A stretch of DNA of 64,000 nt from JAWSVE01 sp033852115 (GTDB lineage Bacteria > Pseudomonadota > Gammaproteobacteria > Pseudomonadales > Cellvibrionaceae): contig JAWSVE010000002.1 of the NCBI GenBank assembly GCA_033852115.1, positions 620,001 through 684,000 of the forward strand, read 5' to 3'. A model generated the notes under the pieces. It did no database searches and had not been told where the DNA came from. It saw nothing but the letters and a program-made list of their open reading frames with translations. Of the stretch, positions 55,774-64,000 are shown in pieces (position 1 is the first letter of the stretch; each line of letters begins with the position of its first letter). A program made the position numbers and the translations under genes.

Positions 55774-56349
55774 CTAAAGTGGAACGCGGATAACCACACC
55801 ACCCATTACGTCACCGATTTTGAAATCAGTTTTAGGCGTATCTTTATGTTCGTTGTGGCAATTTACGCACGCGGGAGAAACCGCAACATCAGGATAAACA
55901 GCGGTGAAATAACTGACATCGCCTAATGCTTCAGTACCGTAAAAATTTTCACCAGGGTTATCAACGATGTACTGTAGACCTTCCTTTTCCATTTCCGTTC
56001 GCGGTGCGTTTTGCTTGTTAACAGGCCATAGAGACTGTAACGAGTAAGAGAATTCATCTGTTTTTTCGGCAACGGCTTCAGCACCCGCACGGAACATCTG
56101 CGCTGGAAGCAGCGCGCCATTCTCAAGTTCTTTCCAGTGCTCGTCTGGTTTGATAACACCCGCGCCATTTGGCCCCAGGCGTTGGACGATTAATTTTGTG
56201 TAATTAGCGCGGTCCGCGTTCATTACCGCAAATAGTGAATCGGTATAGAGTTTTGGTTCAATGCCCACTGGCGCCGCGGCTTCTTCGCCACAAGCACTCA
56301 AAAGTAAAGCAGCCCCTACAATGCTTAAACCCAATGTTGAATGTTTCAT
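55774..56349 (-). CDS. DUF3365-type heme lipoprotein
   Basis: 191 residues. Lipobox LSAC20 follows the signal. A single CVNCH (161-165) lies near the C-terminus after a helical domain, and FKIGDVMGGVVIRVPL ends the chain, as in Tll0287-like DUF3365 heme domains. These may sense redox state or gases, or carry electrons. It is 80 bp downstream of the 11-heme cytochrome. Confidence 0.75.
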   Translation of the reverse strand: MKHSTLGLSIVGAALLLSACGEEAAAPVGIEPKLYTDSLFAVMNADRANYTKLIVQRLGPNGAGVIKPDEHWKELENGALLPAQMFRAGAEAVAEKTDEFSYSLQSLWPVNKQNAPRTEMEKEGLQYIVDNPGENFYGTEALGDVSYFTAVYPDVAVSPACVNCHNEHKDTPKTDFKIGDVMGGVVIRVPL

Positions 56350-56429
56350 AATATCTACCCCTTAATGGATGTGTAATGTTGCTAATGTTTAACGCTTCAA
56401 TTTTAGTGGTGATTGTTAATGGTATTTTG

Positions 56430-57767
56430 CTATCGCTCCGCGCGCTCAATGGCCATATCTATTGATGGTATGTGGTTCGCGGGTTGCCCATGAAAATTGC
56501 TGTTAATGAGTGAATCATCGGCTAACGCGTCGATACTAAAACCCAGTCCGTGGCAGTTCATGCAAACACTACGAATCATTTTTTCGTTAGGTCGAAGGTT
56601 CGCATTTTGATTATGCTGAACGATTACAGTGATGTTGCCGAAGTCATCATGAACTTCGCGCGGCATATGGCAGGTAGCACAACTTACGCCAGTACCTGGT
56701 TCTGCAGTTCCGGCAATTTCTTTTTCCCATAAGGCAGCGTGAGGTGAGCTGTTATAAGCTTGGCTGTGGTCGTCGTTATGACAACTTAAACAAGCATTGA
56801 CTGCGGCAGATTGTGTATTAAATGTATGTGCGCCATGGCAAGTGTTACAGCCGTGTGTTTGATCCATGGTTTCGGGATTGAACGCGAGAGCTGTCCCATT
56901 GCTGCTGACCAGCGCAGGAGTTACCGGGTTTAGAGGCGTGTCTAGAGTCGATGAAAGACGCATCCCGTGTTTGCCTTGTGTGAAACCTGCAGCTTCGTCG
57001 GTATGACAAGTGCTGCACTCAGCAATACCTGGTTTTTCTATCCATGAATCAGAGTGTTGGGGTTGGTGACAATCGCTACATTGCACACCTTTTTGTGCGT
57101 GAGCACTTTCGTGCCATTCCGACATTGCTGTTGCATTTTGATGTTCTATAGGTGCGTCAGCCTCAGTCACTGTGAGCTGATTATCTTCCTTATCACTCAC
57201 TAAGTCGGGTAACTTCTGAGTAGGCAGCATTGCAGGCTTAGTGCCATGTTCAATGAGAAAGTCTTCGTAGAGTGCACGGTTGTCATGGTAATTATGGCAG
57301 CCAGAGGTAGCACAGGTTTCAAAGCCCATGCCTTCATGGCTGGGTCGCTCTTCAAAAATTTCTTGGTGGCAGTGGAAACAGTAATCTTCGGGAATGGTAA
57401 GGCCCATATCCAGTGTGTTGTCTTTGTCGTGTTCCGTGTGGCAGGTAATACAGTAGCGAGCATCTAGAATCTTGACTCGATCAGCATTACGTGGATCGGT
57501 GAACTTACTTTTAGGGTGCGAATCATCAGCTGCCTTTAACTCGTCTTGGTGGCAATTAAGGCAAGCATTCTGAAGGATCTCAGGACCACCAAACGGATCG
57601 GTATGACAACTAGAGCAAGCCATTTCAATTTGAAAATGTCCGTGGCTGGTATCACCAATGAGTAGGGCGGATTTATCCTCCGCGCCTTCAAATTGATAAA
57701 CATAGTAACCACCTAGTGCCACTGTCACTAATCCCCAAATTAACCAAATAAATTTATTGCCAAACAA
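56430..57767 (-). CDS. membrane-anchored 11-heme cytochrome c
   Basis: 445 residues. An N-terminal helix (6-24) anchors a periplasmic part. I count ten CXXCH motifs (at 51, 69, 106, 130, 230, 251, 307, 326, 363, 402) plus one CX4CH at 152-158. The C-terminal half (WHESAHAQKG, CHNDDHSQAYNSSPH, ATCHMPRE, VCMNCHGLGF) resembles octaheme hydroxylamine-oxidoreductase-type proteins. No CXXCK is present, so it is not NrfA. Its gene lies 19 bp after a membrane FAD/[2Fe-2S] fusion, which may be its electron donor or acceptor. A nitrogen- or sulfur-oxide substrate is plausible but not shown. Confidence 0.8.
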   Translation of the reverse strand: MFGNKFIWLIWGLVTVALGGYYVYQFEGAEDKSALLIGDTSHGHFQIEMACSSCHTDPFGGPEILQNACLNCHQDELKAADDSHPKSKFTDPRNADRVKILDARYCITCHTEHDKDNTLDMGLTIPEDYCFHCHQEIFEERPSHEGMGFETCATSGCHNYHDNRALYEDFLIEHGTKPAMLPTQKLPDLVSDKEDNQLTVTEADAPIEHQNATAMSEWHESAHAQKGVQCSDCHQPQHSDSWIEKPGIAECSTCHTDEAAGFTQGKHGMRLSSTLDTPLNPVTPALVSSNGTALAFNPETMDQTHGCNTCHGAHTFNTQSAAVNACLSCHNDDHSQAYNSSPHAALWEKEIAGTAEPGTGVSCATCHMPREVHDDFGNITVIVQHNQNANLRPNEKMIRSVCMNCHGLGFSIDALADDSLINSNFHGQPANHIPSIDMAIERAER

Positions 57768-57786
57768 TGGGTGTTCCTATTAAAAA

Positions 57787-59868
57787 CTAAAAATAGTATG
57801 ACGATACAATGTGTGCTGTTATGAGCACCGGAAGAGGCCATACCGTTAAAACATGCATCCAAAAACTCAGTTTTCTGAATGTTTGATTGTTAGTTGACAC
57901 CTTGGTGGAGCTAATAAGTACACCCAATACTGAGCCTATTAGAGCTGCACCCAAAAAATTAATCATCAATAGCTGGTTTAGGTTATCTCCTAGGCTTAAC
58001 CCTGTATGAGCAAGCAATATCACCAACGCCAGTACACCAAAAATGGCATGGACCAAACGCCAATGGCTAAAATCACCTAAGAACTGCCATCTAAATCGTT
58101 TGCGTAATGACAAAATTAGACCGAGAGCAGTAATCCCAAGCAAACTAAATCCGGACACTTGTTTGTAAAATGTGTCCGTCCATAACCAAGATAGTGAAGC
58201 CTCTTGAACAGATGTTGGTGCTGGAATACTTGGAAGAAATAGAATTGCAGCAGCAATGGCAAACGCGATAACGCTGCTAAGCATCAGACTTGGTGACGAA
58301 AGAAAGCCTGTGCTAGGTAGTTCGACCGCTTCGCCAAGGTCTTGCATGTTTTCGTCGACTAGTGTTTGAAGTAGTGGCTGGCAGCTGCCGCACACTGTGC
58401 CAGCATTGCACATACTGCCAACAGCGGCCACAGAGTTGGCTCCTTGAGCGATAGCGCCTTCGATACTGCCTTTGCTGACCTGGTTACATTGGCATACAAC
58501 GGCGTTAGCGGGCCAGTTGCTGACGTGGTCTTCTTTTTGTGTGAACCAAATATTACCGGTTAAACGAAACCACAGTAGCTGCCATGGAAAGATGAATCGT
58601 TCTTGTAGGTAAGCTTCGCGAATACGTTGTAGTTCAGGCCATTCACCGACGCCGCAGGCACCAATAATATGGCCCTTGTAGAAGGCGACACTGCGACTAA
58701 ACAGGGTCTTACCTTTTTTGGTTTTTGTGCGTTCTATTTGTGAAAGTTTCGGCCTTTTAATAAAGTCAGCAACCAAGCCCAAACTATTGACTTGAGTATC
58801 CATTACCTTAAGTTTGGTATAGGGTTGTGTGCCCGAGAAAGTCGCATTACCACCAGCGAGGTTTGTTGCGAGTACAGATGCTTGCTCGAGACCTGGGGCA
58901 ACGAGGCCAAAAACTTCTTCTTTAAATTCGCTACATTCACCGATGGCATAAACGCAATTTGCAGACGTTTTTAATGTTTCATCAACAATAATGCCGCGAT
59001 TGAATGCAATACCAGACCGTTGCGCGATGCCAGTGTTGGGCTTTATGCCCGTACATAATACGACAGTGTCACACTCGATAAATTTACCTTGGCGGGTGGT
59101 GATGCCGTCGACCCGGATATCGCCATGGACTTTCCGTAAGCCGTCGTTGGTGATGACTTGAATGCCCTGTGCTTTTACTTGTTCGAGCAGCTCTTCTGCC
59201 GGACCTTCACTTAGTTGCCTATTCATCAAACGTGGTGCCTGATGAACCAATGTCACTTGCGTGTTATTTCGCTGTAAGCCTTTTGCTGCCTCAAGTCCAA
59301 GTAGGCCACCGCCTACGACAACAACATGTCGTGATCGGTTAATGCGAGCGATAAGTCCTTCGGTATCGCGAATATTTCTGAAGGTGTAGACACCGGATAA
59401 TTCGGTACCGGTAATGTTGGGAATGTGCGGCGACGATCCAGTCGCAAGAATAATATAGTCGTAAGGGTGTTGATTCCCCTGGCTATCAACCGCAATTTTG
59501 GATACTGGATTAATGTGGTCAATGGCTGCGGTGACGAAGTCGAGTTGAGAGTCCGGATGACCTTTCTCAGCTTCGTTCACATCCAATGACCAAAATATAT
59601 CGGGGTAGTGAATGTTACCCGCTAACAGTTGAGTGAGTTTAATGCGGTCGTAAGGCGCGTAAGGTTCATCCCCAAATACTGTAATGCTACAAGGCGCTTT
59701 GAAACGCTTACGAATCTCGGTCGCACAACGAGTGCCCACAGGGCCCGCGCCAACAATAATAAATTGCGGCCCATCAAGTATTTTGGCGGGCGCTTTTGGC
59801 GGTGTACTTTCCAAAGGATTGCTTTCGTCACTGTTGGAAGTAGGTTTATGTAGTGCTACATCGCTCAT
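57787..59868 (-). CDS. membrane-bound NAD(P)H/FAD oxidoreductase fused to a BFD-type [2Fe-2S] domain and cytochrome-b-like helices
   Basis: 693 residues. A FAD/NAD reductase comes first (GAGPVG 40-45, GGGLLG 187-192), resembling the first part of NirB. A BFD-like domain follows with C459, C461, C493 and C496. The last 165 residues hold five membrane helices (about 527-548, 571-587, 605-623, 630-653, 671-690) with His at 602, 607, 621, 671 and 686 that could bind heme b. The siroheme part of NirB is absent. The order suggests electrons move between NAD(P)H and the membrane, then the multiheme cytochrome encoded next. The fusion is unusual. Confidence 0.8.
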   Translation of the reverse strand: MSDVALHKPTSNSDESNPLESTPPKAPAKILDGPQFIIVGAGPVGTRCATEIRKRFKAPCSITVFGDEPYAPYDRIKLTQLLAGNIHYPDIFWSLDVNEAEKGHPDSQLDFVTAAIDHINPVSKIAVDSQGNQHPYDYIILATGSSPHIPNITGTELSGVYTFRNIRDTEGLIARINRSRHVVVVGGGLLGLEAAKGLQRNNTQVTLVHQAPRLMNRQLSEGPAEELLEQVKAQGIQVITNDGLRKVHGDIRVDGITTRQGKFIECDTVVLCTGIKPNTGIAQRSGIAFNRGIIVDETLKTSANCVYAIGECSEFKEEVFGLVAPGLEQASVLATNLAGGNATFSGTQPYTKLKVMDTQVNSLGLVADFIKRPKLSQIERTKTKKGKTLFSRSVAFYKGHIIGACGVGEWPELQRIREAYLQERFIFPWQLLWFRLTGNIWFTQKEDHVSNWPANAVVCQCNQVSKGSIEGAIAQGANSVAAVGSMCNAGTVCGSCQPLLQTLVDENMQDLGEAVELPSTGFLSSPSLMLSSVIAFAIAAAILFLPSIPAPTSVQEASLSWLWTDTFYKQVSGFSLLGITALGLILSLRKRFRWQFLGDFSHWRLVHAIFGVLALVILLAHTGLSLGDNLNQLLMINFLGAALIGSVLGVLISSTKVSTNNQTFRKLSFWMHVLTVWPLPVLITAHIVSSYYF

Positions 59869-60173
59869 GGTGCCGGCTATGGATTTAAATAAGGTGATGA
59901 CCTAATTGGGTGCGCCCTGGATAAAGTGGCGCCGATAGCTAGATATTTGCAATTCGCTTGCCAAAAACTATTTTTGCGATAATTTTTGCGTTCGTACGAC
60001 AAAAACATCTGAAGACGCCTAATTTGGGTAGTTCTGGGGAGTGATAGCGAGGTATTTTGTGGTTGCCGGAAGCTCTAAGCTGAAAACCTAGGATAATAGT
60101 GCATTATGTTGAAGCGAATTTGATTAATAAGGCTACATAATGGATCGTTTATAGCTGGTTTAGGTGCACACTT
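59869..60173. other. intergenic region upstream of the FAD fusion gene
   Basis: 305 bases on the minus-strand run between the ferredoxin-type reductase and the FAD fusion. It is AT-rich and probably holds the promoter of the cytochrome operon. I found no good FNR, NsrR or NarL site and no small gene. Confidence 0.35.
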
Positions 60174-61148
60174 TTAATTGCTGATGAAAGGATCCGCATG
60201 GATATCGGTTAAGCTTGCTCCATTTAAGAAGCAGATGCGTTGCAATTTTCGCACTAAATCAGGCGCGCCGCATAAAAATACGCACCAATCTTGAAAGCTG
60301 CTGTAGCTTTCTTTTATGTAACTGCTGAGTTCATCAGCCTGTTCGAAAGGCCCGCTTGCTGATAAGTCATCCGCCTCTTTCAATATCGGTAAAAATTCAA
60401 AATTTGTGTAGGTTGATTGCAGCGCTCGTAGTTCATTAACCAGGTAAAGGCGATTGGCATCACGAGCTCCAATATGCAATTTGATAGGTTGTTGATGGCC
60501 ACGTTGCAGTGCATCTTTGATAATCCCTATAAGAGGGGCAAGGCCTGTTCCTGTGCCTACTAGCAACAGCGATTTTTCTGACATGTTATCGCCGTAACAA
60601 CATTCACCGCGTGCAGAGCCAATCTTGAGCGTATCGCCTGGCTTTACTTCATCGTGTAGCCAATGACTCACGATACCGTGTTCGTGCTTTTGGATGTGTA
60701 ATTCAATGAGATGATCTTCAGGTAGGCTCGCAATTGAATACGGTCTTGTTATTTGATCGGTTTTCCAGATTGAAATAAATTGGCCTGCAATCCACTTCAG
60801 TTCATCACTTGCGAGCACTAATTTGAGAACGCCGTTGTTAAACAGTGAATGTTCAATAACGGTAGCGTTGAGTTGATCTTGATGATCAGCAGGTTGGACG
60901 AGGATAGGGCTATCGGGTTTCAATTGGCATGCAAGTGCGTAACCTTGTGCTTTTTGAGCTTCACTCAAACCGTCTTGAGATTTAGCGGGGATTTCACCGT
61001 CGGTAACCTTCACTAAACACGATTGGCATATTCCGCTGCGACAGCTATTGGGGATGGCTACATTTGCCCGCGTGGCGGCTTCGAGGAGTGACTCGCCTGG
61101 TTGATACGCAAGGGGCGTATCGGCATACATGACTTGAATTGATTCCAT
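60174..61148 (-). CDS. ferredoxin-type [2Fe-2S] / FAD-NAD(P)H reductase
   Basis: 324 residues. An N-terminal plant-type ferredoxin domain has C36, C41, C44 and C74 (SCRSGICQSC, LACQ). The FNR-like domain has the flavin motif RPYS and the NAD-binding GTGTGLAPLIG. Such proteins serve as reductases for oxygenases or globins. It lies 78 bp downstream of the truncated hemoglobin gene, with a terminator hairpin between; reduction of that globin is the likely link. Confidence 0.87.
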   Translation of the reverse strand: MESIQVMYADTPLAYQPGESLLEAATRANVAIPNSCRSGICQSCLVKVTDGEIPAKSQDGLSEAQKAQGYALACQLKPDSPILVQPADHQDQLNATVIEHSLFNNGVLKLVLASDELKWIAGQFISIWKTDQITRPYSIASLPEDHLIELHIQKHEHGIVSHWLHDEVKPGDTLKIGSARGECCYGDNMSEKSLLLVGTGTGLAPLIGIIKDALQRGHQQPIKLHIGARDANRLYLVNELRALQSTYTNFEFLPILKEADDLSASGPFEQADELSSYIKESYSSFQDWCVFLCGAPDLVRKLQRICFLNGASLTDIHADPFISN

Positions 61149-61174
61149 TACTCATTCGGTTTTCAGTGGTGCTA

Positions 61175-61208
61175 TAAAAAAACAGCGCGAGCTTATAGCT
61201 CGCGCTGT
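61175..61208 (-). terminator. rho-independent terminator after the truncated hemoglobin gene
   Basis: On the minus strand: ACAGCGCGAGC, loop TATAA, GCTCGCGCTGT, then a run of Ts. A perfect eleven-base stem. It may weaken rather than abolish read-through to the reductase gene. Confidence 0.85.
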
Positions 61209-61226
61209 CGTTACGTCGTCATAAAC

Positions 61227-61586
61227 TTAGCGGTTCAATACGTCATCGCGAACACTGTTCGCAATAGCCGCGACTTCGGCGATATCAGCTTCGCCAACGC
61301 CGAGCTCAGCGAGTGTTGCGCCAAGGTTTTCGATCACGGCATCAACGTGTGTATCGTTTAAACCTTTCATGCCCGCGTGCGCTGCACGCATGTCTTTACC
61401 TGTGTATTCGTTAGGGCCGCCAAATACCATGGTTAAAAAGGATTTTTGCTTTGCTGCTTGCGCTGTCATATCCACGCCATCGAAATATTCGCTGATGCGA
61501 TCATCGGCTAAAACCTTGCGGTAAAAGATATCAACGGCTGCATCGACAGCGGCTGCGCCACCTAGTTTTTCATACAAACTGGCCAT
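61227..61586 (-). CDS. group I truncated hemoglobin
   Basis: 119 residues of the 2-on-2 globin family. The proximal His is in MRAAHAGMKGL, the B10 Tyr in DIFYRKV, and the FGGP turn is present. In mycobacteria the group I form is an efficient NO dioxygenase. The adjacent FNR-type reductase could recycle its iron. Together with the multiheme cytochrome this suggests a nitrosative role, which is inference. Confidence 0.9.
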   Translation of the reverse strand: MASLYEKLGGAAAVDAAVDIFYRKVLADDRISEYFDGVDMTAQAAKQKSFLTMVFGGPNEYTGKDMRAAHAGMKGLNDTHVDAVIENLGATLAELGVGEADIAEVAAIANSVRDDVLNR

Positions 61587-61941
61587 AAATGTCGGCTCCC
61601 TTAGTTGGAAATCGGTTGGAAATCGAAATGTTGTTAGTCAATTGATCACAACGTGTCAGTTGAGCGTGTTAAACAATTGTGATGTCGGAGACAGAGCAAT
61701 TGGTGTGCCAGCAAATTAATTACCACTAATTTCAAAGGGTTAAGGCTATTGTGGGGTATTTTGTAGGTCACTTAGGGGGCTTGATGCTCAATGCTAAGGC
61801 GTCTTGCAACCTTGGTGCACCACAATGGATTTCTGGTTGAATGCGAATGCATGACTCTTGTGAGCAGTTTCCGTGAGGACTGCACAGCCTGAGAGCGTCA
61901 TCTGTTGATTGCGCGCCACCTTGGGTTGCAGGGCGTGGTGT
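61587..61941. other. intergenic region before the truncated hemoglobin gene
   Basis: 355 bases. It contains repeated near-inverse stretches, CAATTGATCACAA at 61639-61651 and AACAATTGTGATG at 61671-61683, that could be an operator. They do not match FNR or NsrR. No small gene is supported. Confidence 0.3.
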
Positions 61942-62322
61942 TCAGTCTTTGCTAAGGTGTGAGAGGGTGTGACCATGTTCCTCCCAATGCTGGCCATCAA
62001 AGGGGGTGATAACAAGTTCGTTGGGCCGGGTGTCTAAACAATTGACGTTTATGTCAATGCCGTCGGGGTTGGATCGGGGAGTGTAAAACGGCTTGATGCC
62101 ACAGTGTTTACAAAATGTATGCTTAGCGATGCCAGTATTGAATGAGTAGGTCGTAATATCGTCTTGACCTTTGATCAAATGAAAATCGTTCAGTGGAATA
62201 ATGTAGTGAAGGAAGCCACCTTTTGTGCAAATAGTGCAGTTGCAGTTGATGGCATTTAAGGTCTCAGGTGCCTCTATTGAGAATTGAATCGCCTGACAGT
62301 GGCAGCTTCCTTGATAGCGCAT
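61942..62322 (-). CDS. GFA family (glutathione-dependent formaldehyde-activating/CENP-V-like) protein
   Basis: 126 residues. Zinc-site cysteines appear in GSCHCQAIQF, NCNCTIC and FCKHCG, the GFA fold pattern. Activity on formaldehyde-glutathione is not certain for most family members. It stands alone between two unrelated genes. Confidence 0.85.
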   Translation of the reverse strand: MRYQGSCHCQAIQFSIEAPETLNAINCNCTICTKGGFLHYIIPLNDFHLIKGQDDITTYSFNTGIAKHTFCKHCGIKPFYTPRSNPDGIDINVNCLDTRPNELVITPFDGQHWEEHGHTLSHLSKD

Positions 62323-62402
62323 GAGTACGGTGAGTGCCTGTTGTTGGCTGGTAAAGGGTGGTTGGTAAGGGTTAGCTGGGAACGGTTAGCTCGTAAGGTC
62401 AG

Positions 62403-62975
62403 TTAATCGCTGGTTTCACTATCGCTGTTGGTCGTCATTAGCGCTTCAGTGACGTCGTAATGCTCAAATAGCGAGGGGTAATGAGTCTGAACAAATTGTG
62501 TGGCCGCTTCAATCTGATTTTGGATGCTTAGTTGATGTTGACCCGATTCACCAGATTCCACGGAAATGTCACCTATGTAGTTAATTTTGCCCTCGGTAAG
62601 TGTGTATCGATATTGTGCTTGTTCACCTTCAACCAAAGAACCCTTAAGGGTTTTGCCAAAAACCATCTTGCGGCCTTGTGCATCACGCTTACTGTCGTCG
62701 ATGTTGTAGGGATAGAAGGTGCCCGCGAGGCTCTGCTTGATGAGCACATATTCACCGTTGGCAGGCAGACTGTAATACTCGGCTAAGGATGTTGATATCC
62801 TTTCATCTTCCCAGCGCACGAGTGATAGGGTTGCGAATCTTGGGTGGGAATCAGAGTTAAGCTTCACCAATACGAAACTCTCGTCCCCATCTAAGGTGGT
62901 TGTGTCGCTTACTGGGCGAGCGATTACGGCGGATGCGATTAATAAGCTAAAACAGCTTAAGATAAAGCGTCGCAT
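62403..62975 (-). CDS. secreted protein of unknown function
   Basis: 190 residues with a signal peptide (ending AVIARP). Mature parts include FVLVKLNSDSHPRFATLSLVRW and GKTLKGSLVEGEQAQYRYTL. No motif was recognised. It lies 80 bp upstream of the GFA gene on the same strand. Confidence 0.6.
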   Translation of the reverse strand: MRRFILSCFSLLIASAVIARPVSDTTTLDGDESFVLVKLNSDSHPRFATLSLVRWEDERISTSLAEYYSLPANGEYVLIKQSLAGTFYPYNIDDSKRDAQGRKMVFGKTLKGSLVEGEQAQYRYTLTEGKINYIGDISVESGESGQHQLSIQNQIEAATQFVQTHYPSLFEHYDVTEALMTTNSDSETSD

Positions 62976-63507
62976 ATTGTCTCCTGATGACCTTTGGTTT
63001 CGAGCGAGTCATATTGCTCGGTACAAACGGACGCCTATCCTATCACGAATCATTCTCCTGTGTGCTCACCAGTGGTGCAGGTTGTTCGTCATTTCAGGCG
63101 TGTTAGATCATTGGTGTGGGAAGAGAGTTCGAGCGAATGCCACTGACGCTATCGAGGCTTCGACGTGTTTACTTAAGGCGTTAAAAAAGGTGTTAAAAAA
63201 AGTGCCGCAGAGCGGGTTAACCGATACGGCACACAAGGTTGGTCTATGAAAGCGTTTCGCTAATCGACTGACCGAAAACATGGATTGTAATCCCGTCAAG
63301 TGACTAGCGATGGATTTTCAGTTTTACTTTGCTCGTCAATTTCTAACAAACGCTAAAGTGACTGCAAAGATCGAGCGGGTGCTTAAATAGAGCAGCTATT
63401 TGGCTATCGAACGATTAAGCAGGCTTTTAAAACTGAAACCTTGAAACTGAATACTATTTCGTGGAAACTGGACTAAATATATTGGTTTCCTATGGCGAAA
63501 TTCTATT
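62976..63507. other. long intergenic region before the TetR-type gene
   Basis: 532 bases between divergent genes. A long open frame at 62896-63249 on the plus strand overlaps the secreted protein and has no family features, so it is not called. I see no terminator or RNA. It presumably holds the promoters of both neighbours. Confidence 0.35.
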
Positions 63508-64000
63508 ATGAAACTGTTAGAAGTCAATACTGACGGGCGCCCGTCATTAGTCAGTAAAATTGCTGATGATGAGCATGCGGAAGTTGCGAAAAGAATCGTG
63601 GAGGCCTTTGCTGGCAAGGCTCGCGAGGTAGGTATTAAAACTATATTGCTCTCTGACCTGGCCAAATCTTTGGGTATGAGCAAGAAGACTCTTTACAAAT
63701 ATTTTCCCAGTAAAGAGGCAATTACCTATGAATTGATCGTGCGTTGGGAGCGGCGCGTGAACGAGCCGGTCGTTTTTATTGAAACAGATATCGTTGGTTC
63801 GATAAAAGGTTGGGCAAAACGCTGGGTCAATACAGATGCGCAGTTTTGTGTCGCATTTTGGCGTGACCTCAGATCAGAATACCCAGATTTATACAGCCAC
63901 TATGAAAAAGCATTCAGAGGGCGAGTCGAGATTATAAGGAAGATTATTTCGCCCTACATGAGAGAAGATCTAGCCCAAGATTTTTCTTGGGCAGCTTACC
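63508..64000 (+). CDS. TetR/AcrR family transcriptional regulator (partial)
   Basis: The gene starts at ATG 63508 and runs off the right edge after 164 codons. The helix-turn-helix is at about residues 29-75: IVEAFAGKAREVGIKTI, LSDLAKSLGMSKKTLYKYFPSKEA. The ligand domain follows, including WRDLRSEYPDLY. Its target is unknown; the nearest candidates are off the window. Confidence 0.85.
   Translation, partial: MKLLEVNTDGRPSLVSKIADDEHAEVAKRIVEAFAGKAREVGIKTILLSDLAKSLGMSKKTLYKYFPSKEAITYELIVRWERRVNEPVVFIETDIVGSIKGWAKRWVNTDAQFCVAFWRDLRSEYPDLYSHYEKAFRGRVEIIRKIISPYMREDLAQDFSWAAY

Noticed and set aside
62896..63249. 117-codon plus-strand open frame
   Set aside because: It overlaps the start of a secreted-protein gene on the other strand and shows no domain features.

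Overview
The window looks like chromosome of a heterotrophic marine-type gammaproteobacterium. The signs are FeoAB, oxygen-independent HemN with FNR-type sites, methyl-accepting chemotaxis proteins (MCPs), GGDEF enzymes, an aryl-polyene type gene cluster and many c-type cytochromes and outer-membrane proteins. Base composition is moderate and gene density is high. I saw no rRNA, tRNA, CRISPR array, insertion sequence or phage module. The nearest lineage (Cellvibrionales/Spongiibacteraceae-like) is a guess from gene content.

Layout. 1-3.2 kb (minus): the start of a dipeptide-binding lipoprotein, a class III CoA-transferase and glycerol kinase. 3.4-6.9 kb (plus): two tandem paralogous MCP-like receptors with TTG starts and a C-terminal sensor domain. 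6.9-9.3 kb (minus): feoB and feoA behind a Fur-box-like site. 9.6-16.9 kb: a diguanylate cyclase, an HDOD protein, a thioesterase, a DGC-type cysteine protein divergent from hemN across two FNR-type boxes, a pirin, an FMN reductase and a LysR regulator. 17.3-22.1 kb: an island of poorly characterised envelope genes. It has two secreted proteins on the plus strand and, convergent to them, a six-gene minus-strand operon: cytochrome c'-like lipoprotein, HupE/UreJ, anchor protein, two DUF6644-like proteins and a 44-residue membrane peptide.

22.3-39.0 kb (plus) is one long, tightly packed aryl-polyene type II polyketide/fatty-acid cluster. It encodes a chain-length-factor-like protein, two acyltransferases, two acyl carrier proteins, an acyl-activating enzyme, two dehydratases, a ketoreductase, two further ketosynthases, an aromatic ammonia-lyase, a thioesterase, a glycosyltransferase, a LolA-like protein, an MMPL exporter, a DUF3261 lipoprotein and a flavoprotein with halogenase-type motifs. 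The expected logic is an aromatic starter from the lyase, activation onto an ACP, KS/KR/DH elongation to a polyene, then lipid attachment and export to the outer membrane.

39.1-54.9 kb: mixed housekeeping and accessory genes: glutathione transferase, DUF481 outer-membrane protein, Fe-dependent alcohol dehydrogenase, a Cache-GGDEF enzyme, an ABC-2 exporter, a TerB/J-domain pair, an MFS permease, a DUF5916 outer-membrane protein, a methyltransferase, a thioesterase, a carboxylesterase and a SelW-like protein. 55.1-61.6 kb (minus) is a redox module: cytochrome c, a DUF3365-type heme protein, an 11-heme cytochrome, a membrane-bound FAD/NAD/[2Fe-2S] fusion, a ferredoxin-type reductase and a group I truncated hemoglobin. 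It may handle nitrogen oxides; this is inference. 61.9-64.0 kb: a GFA-family protein, a secreted protein and the start of a TetR-type regulator.
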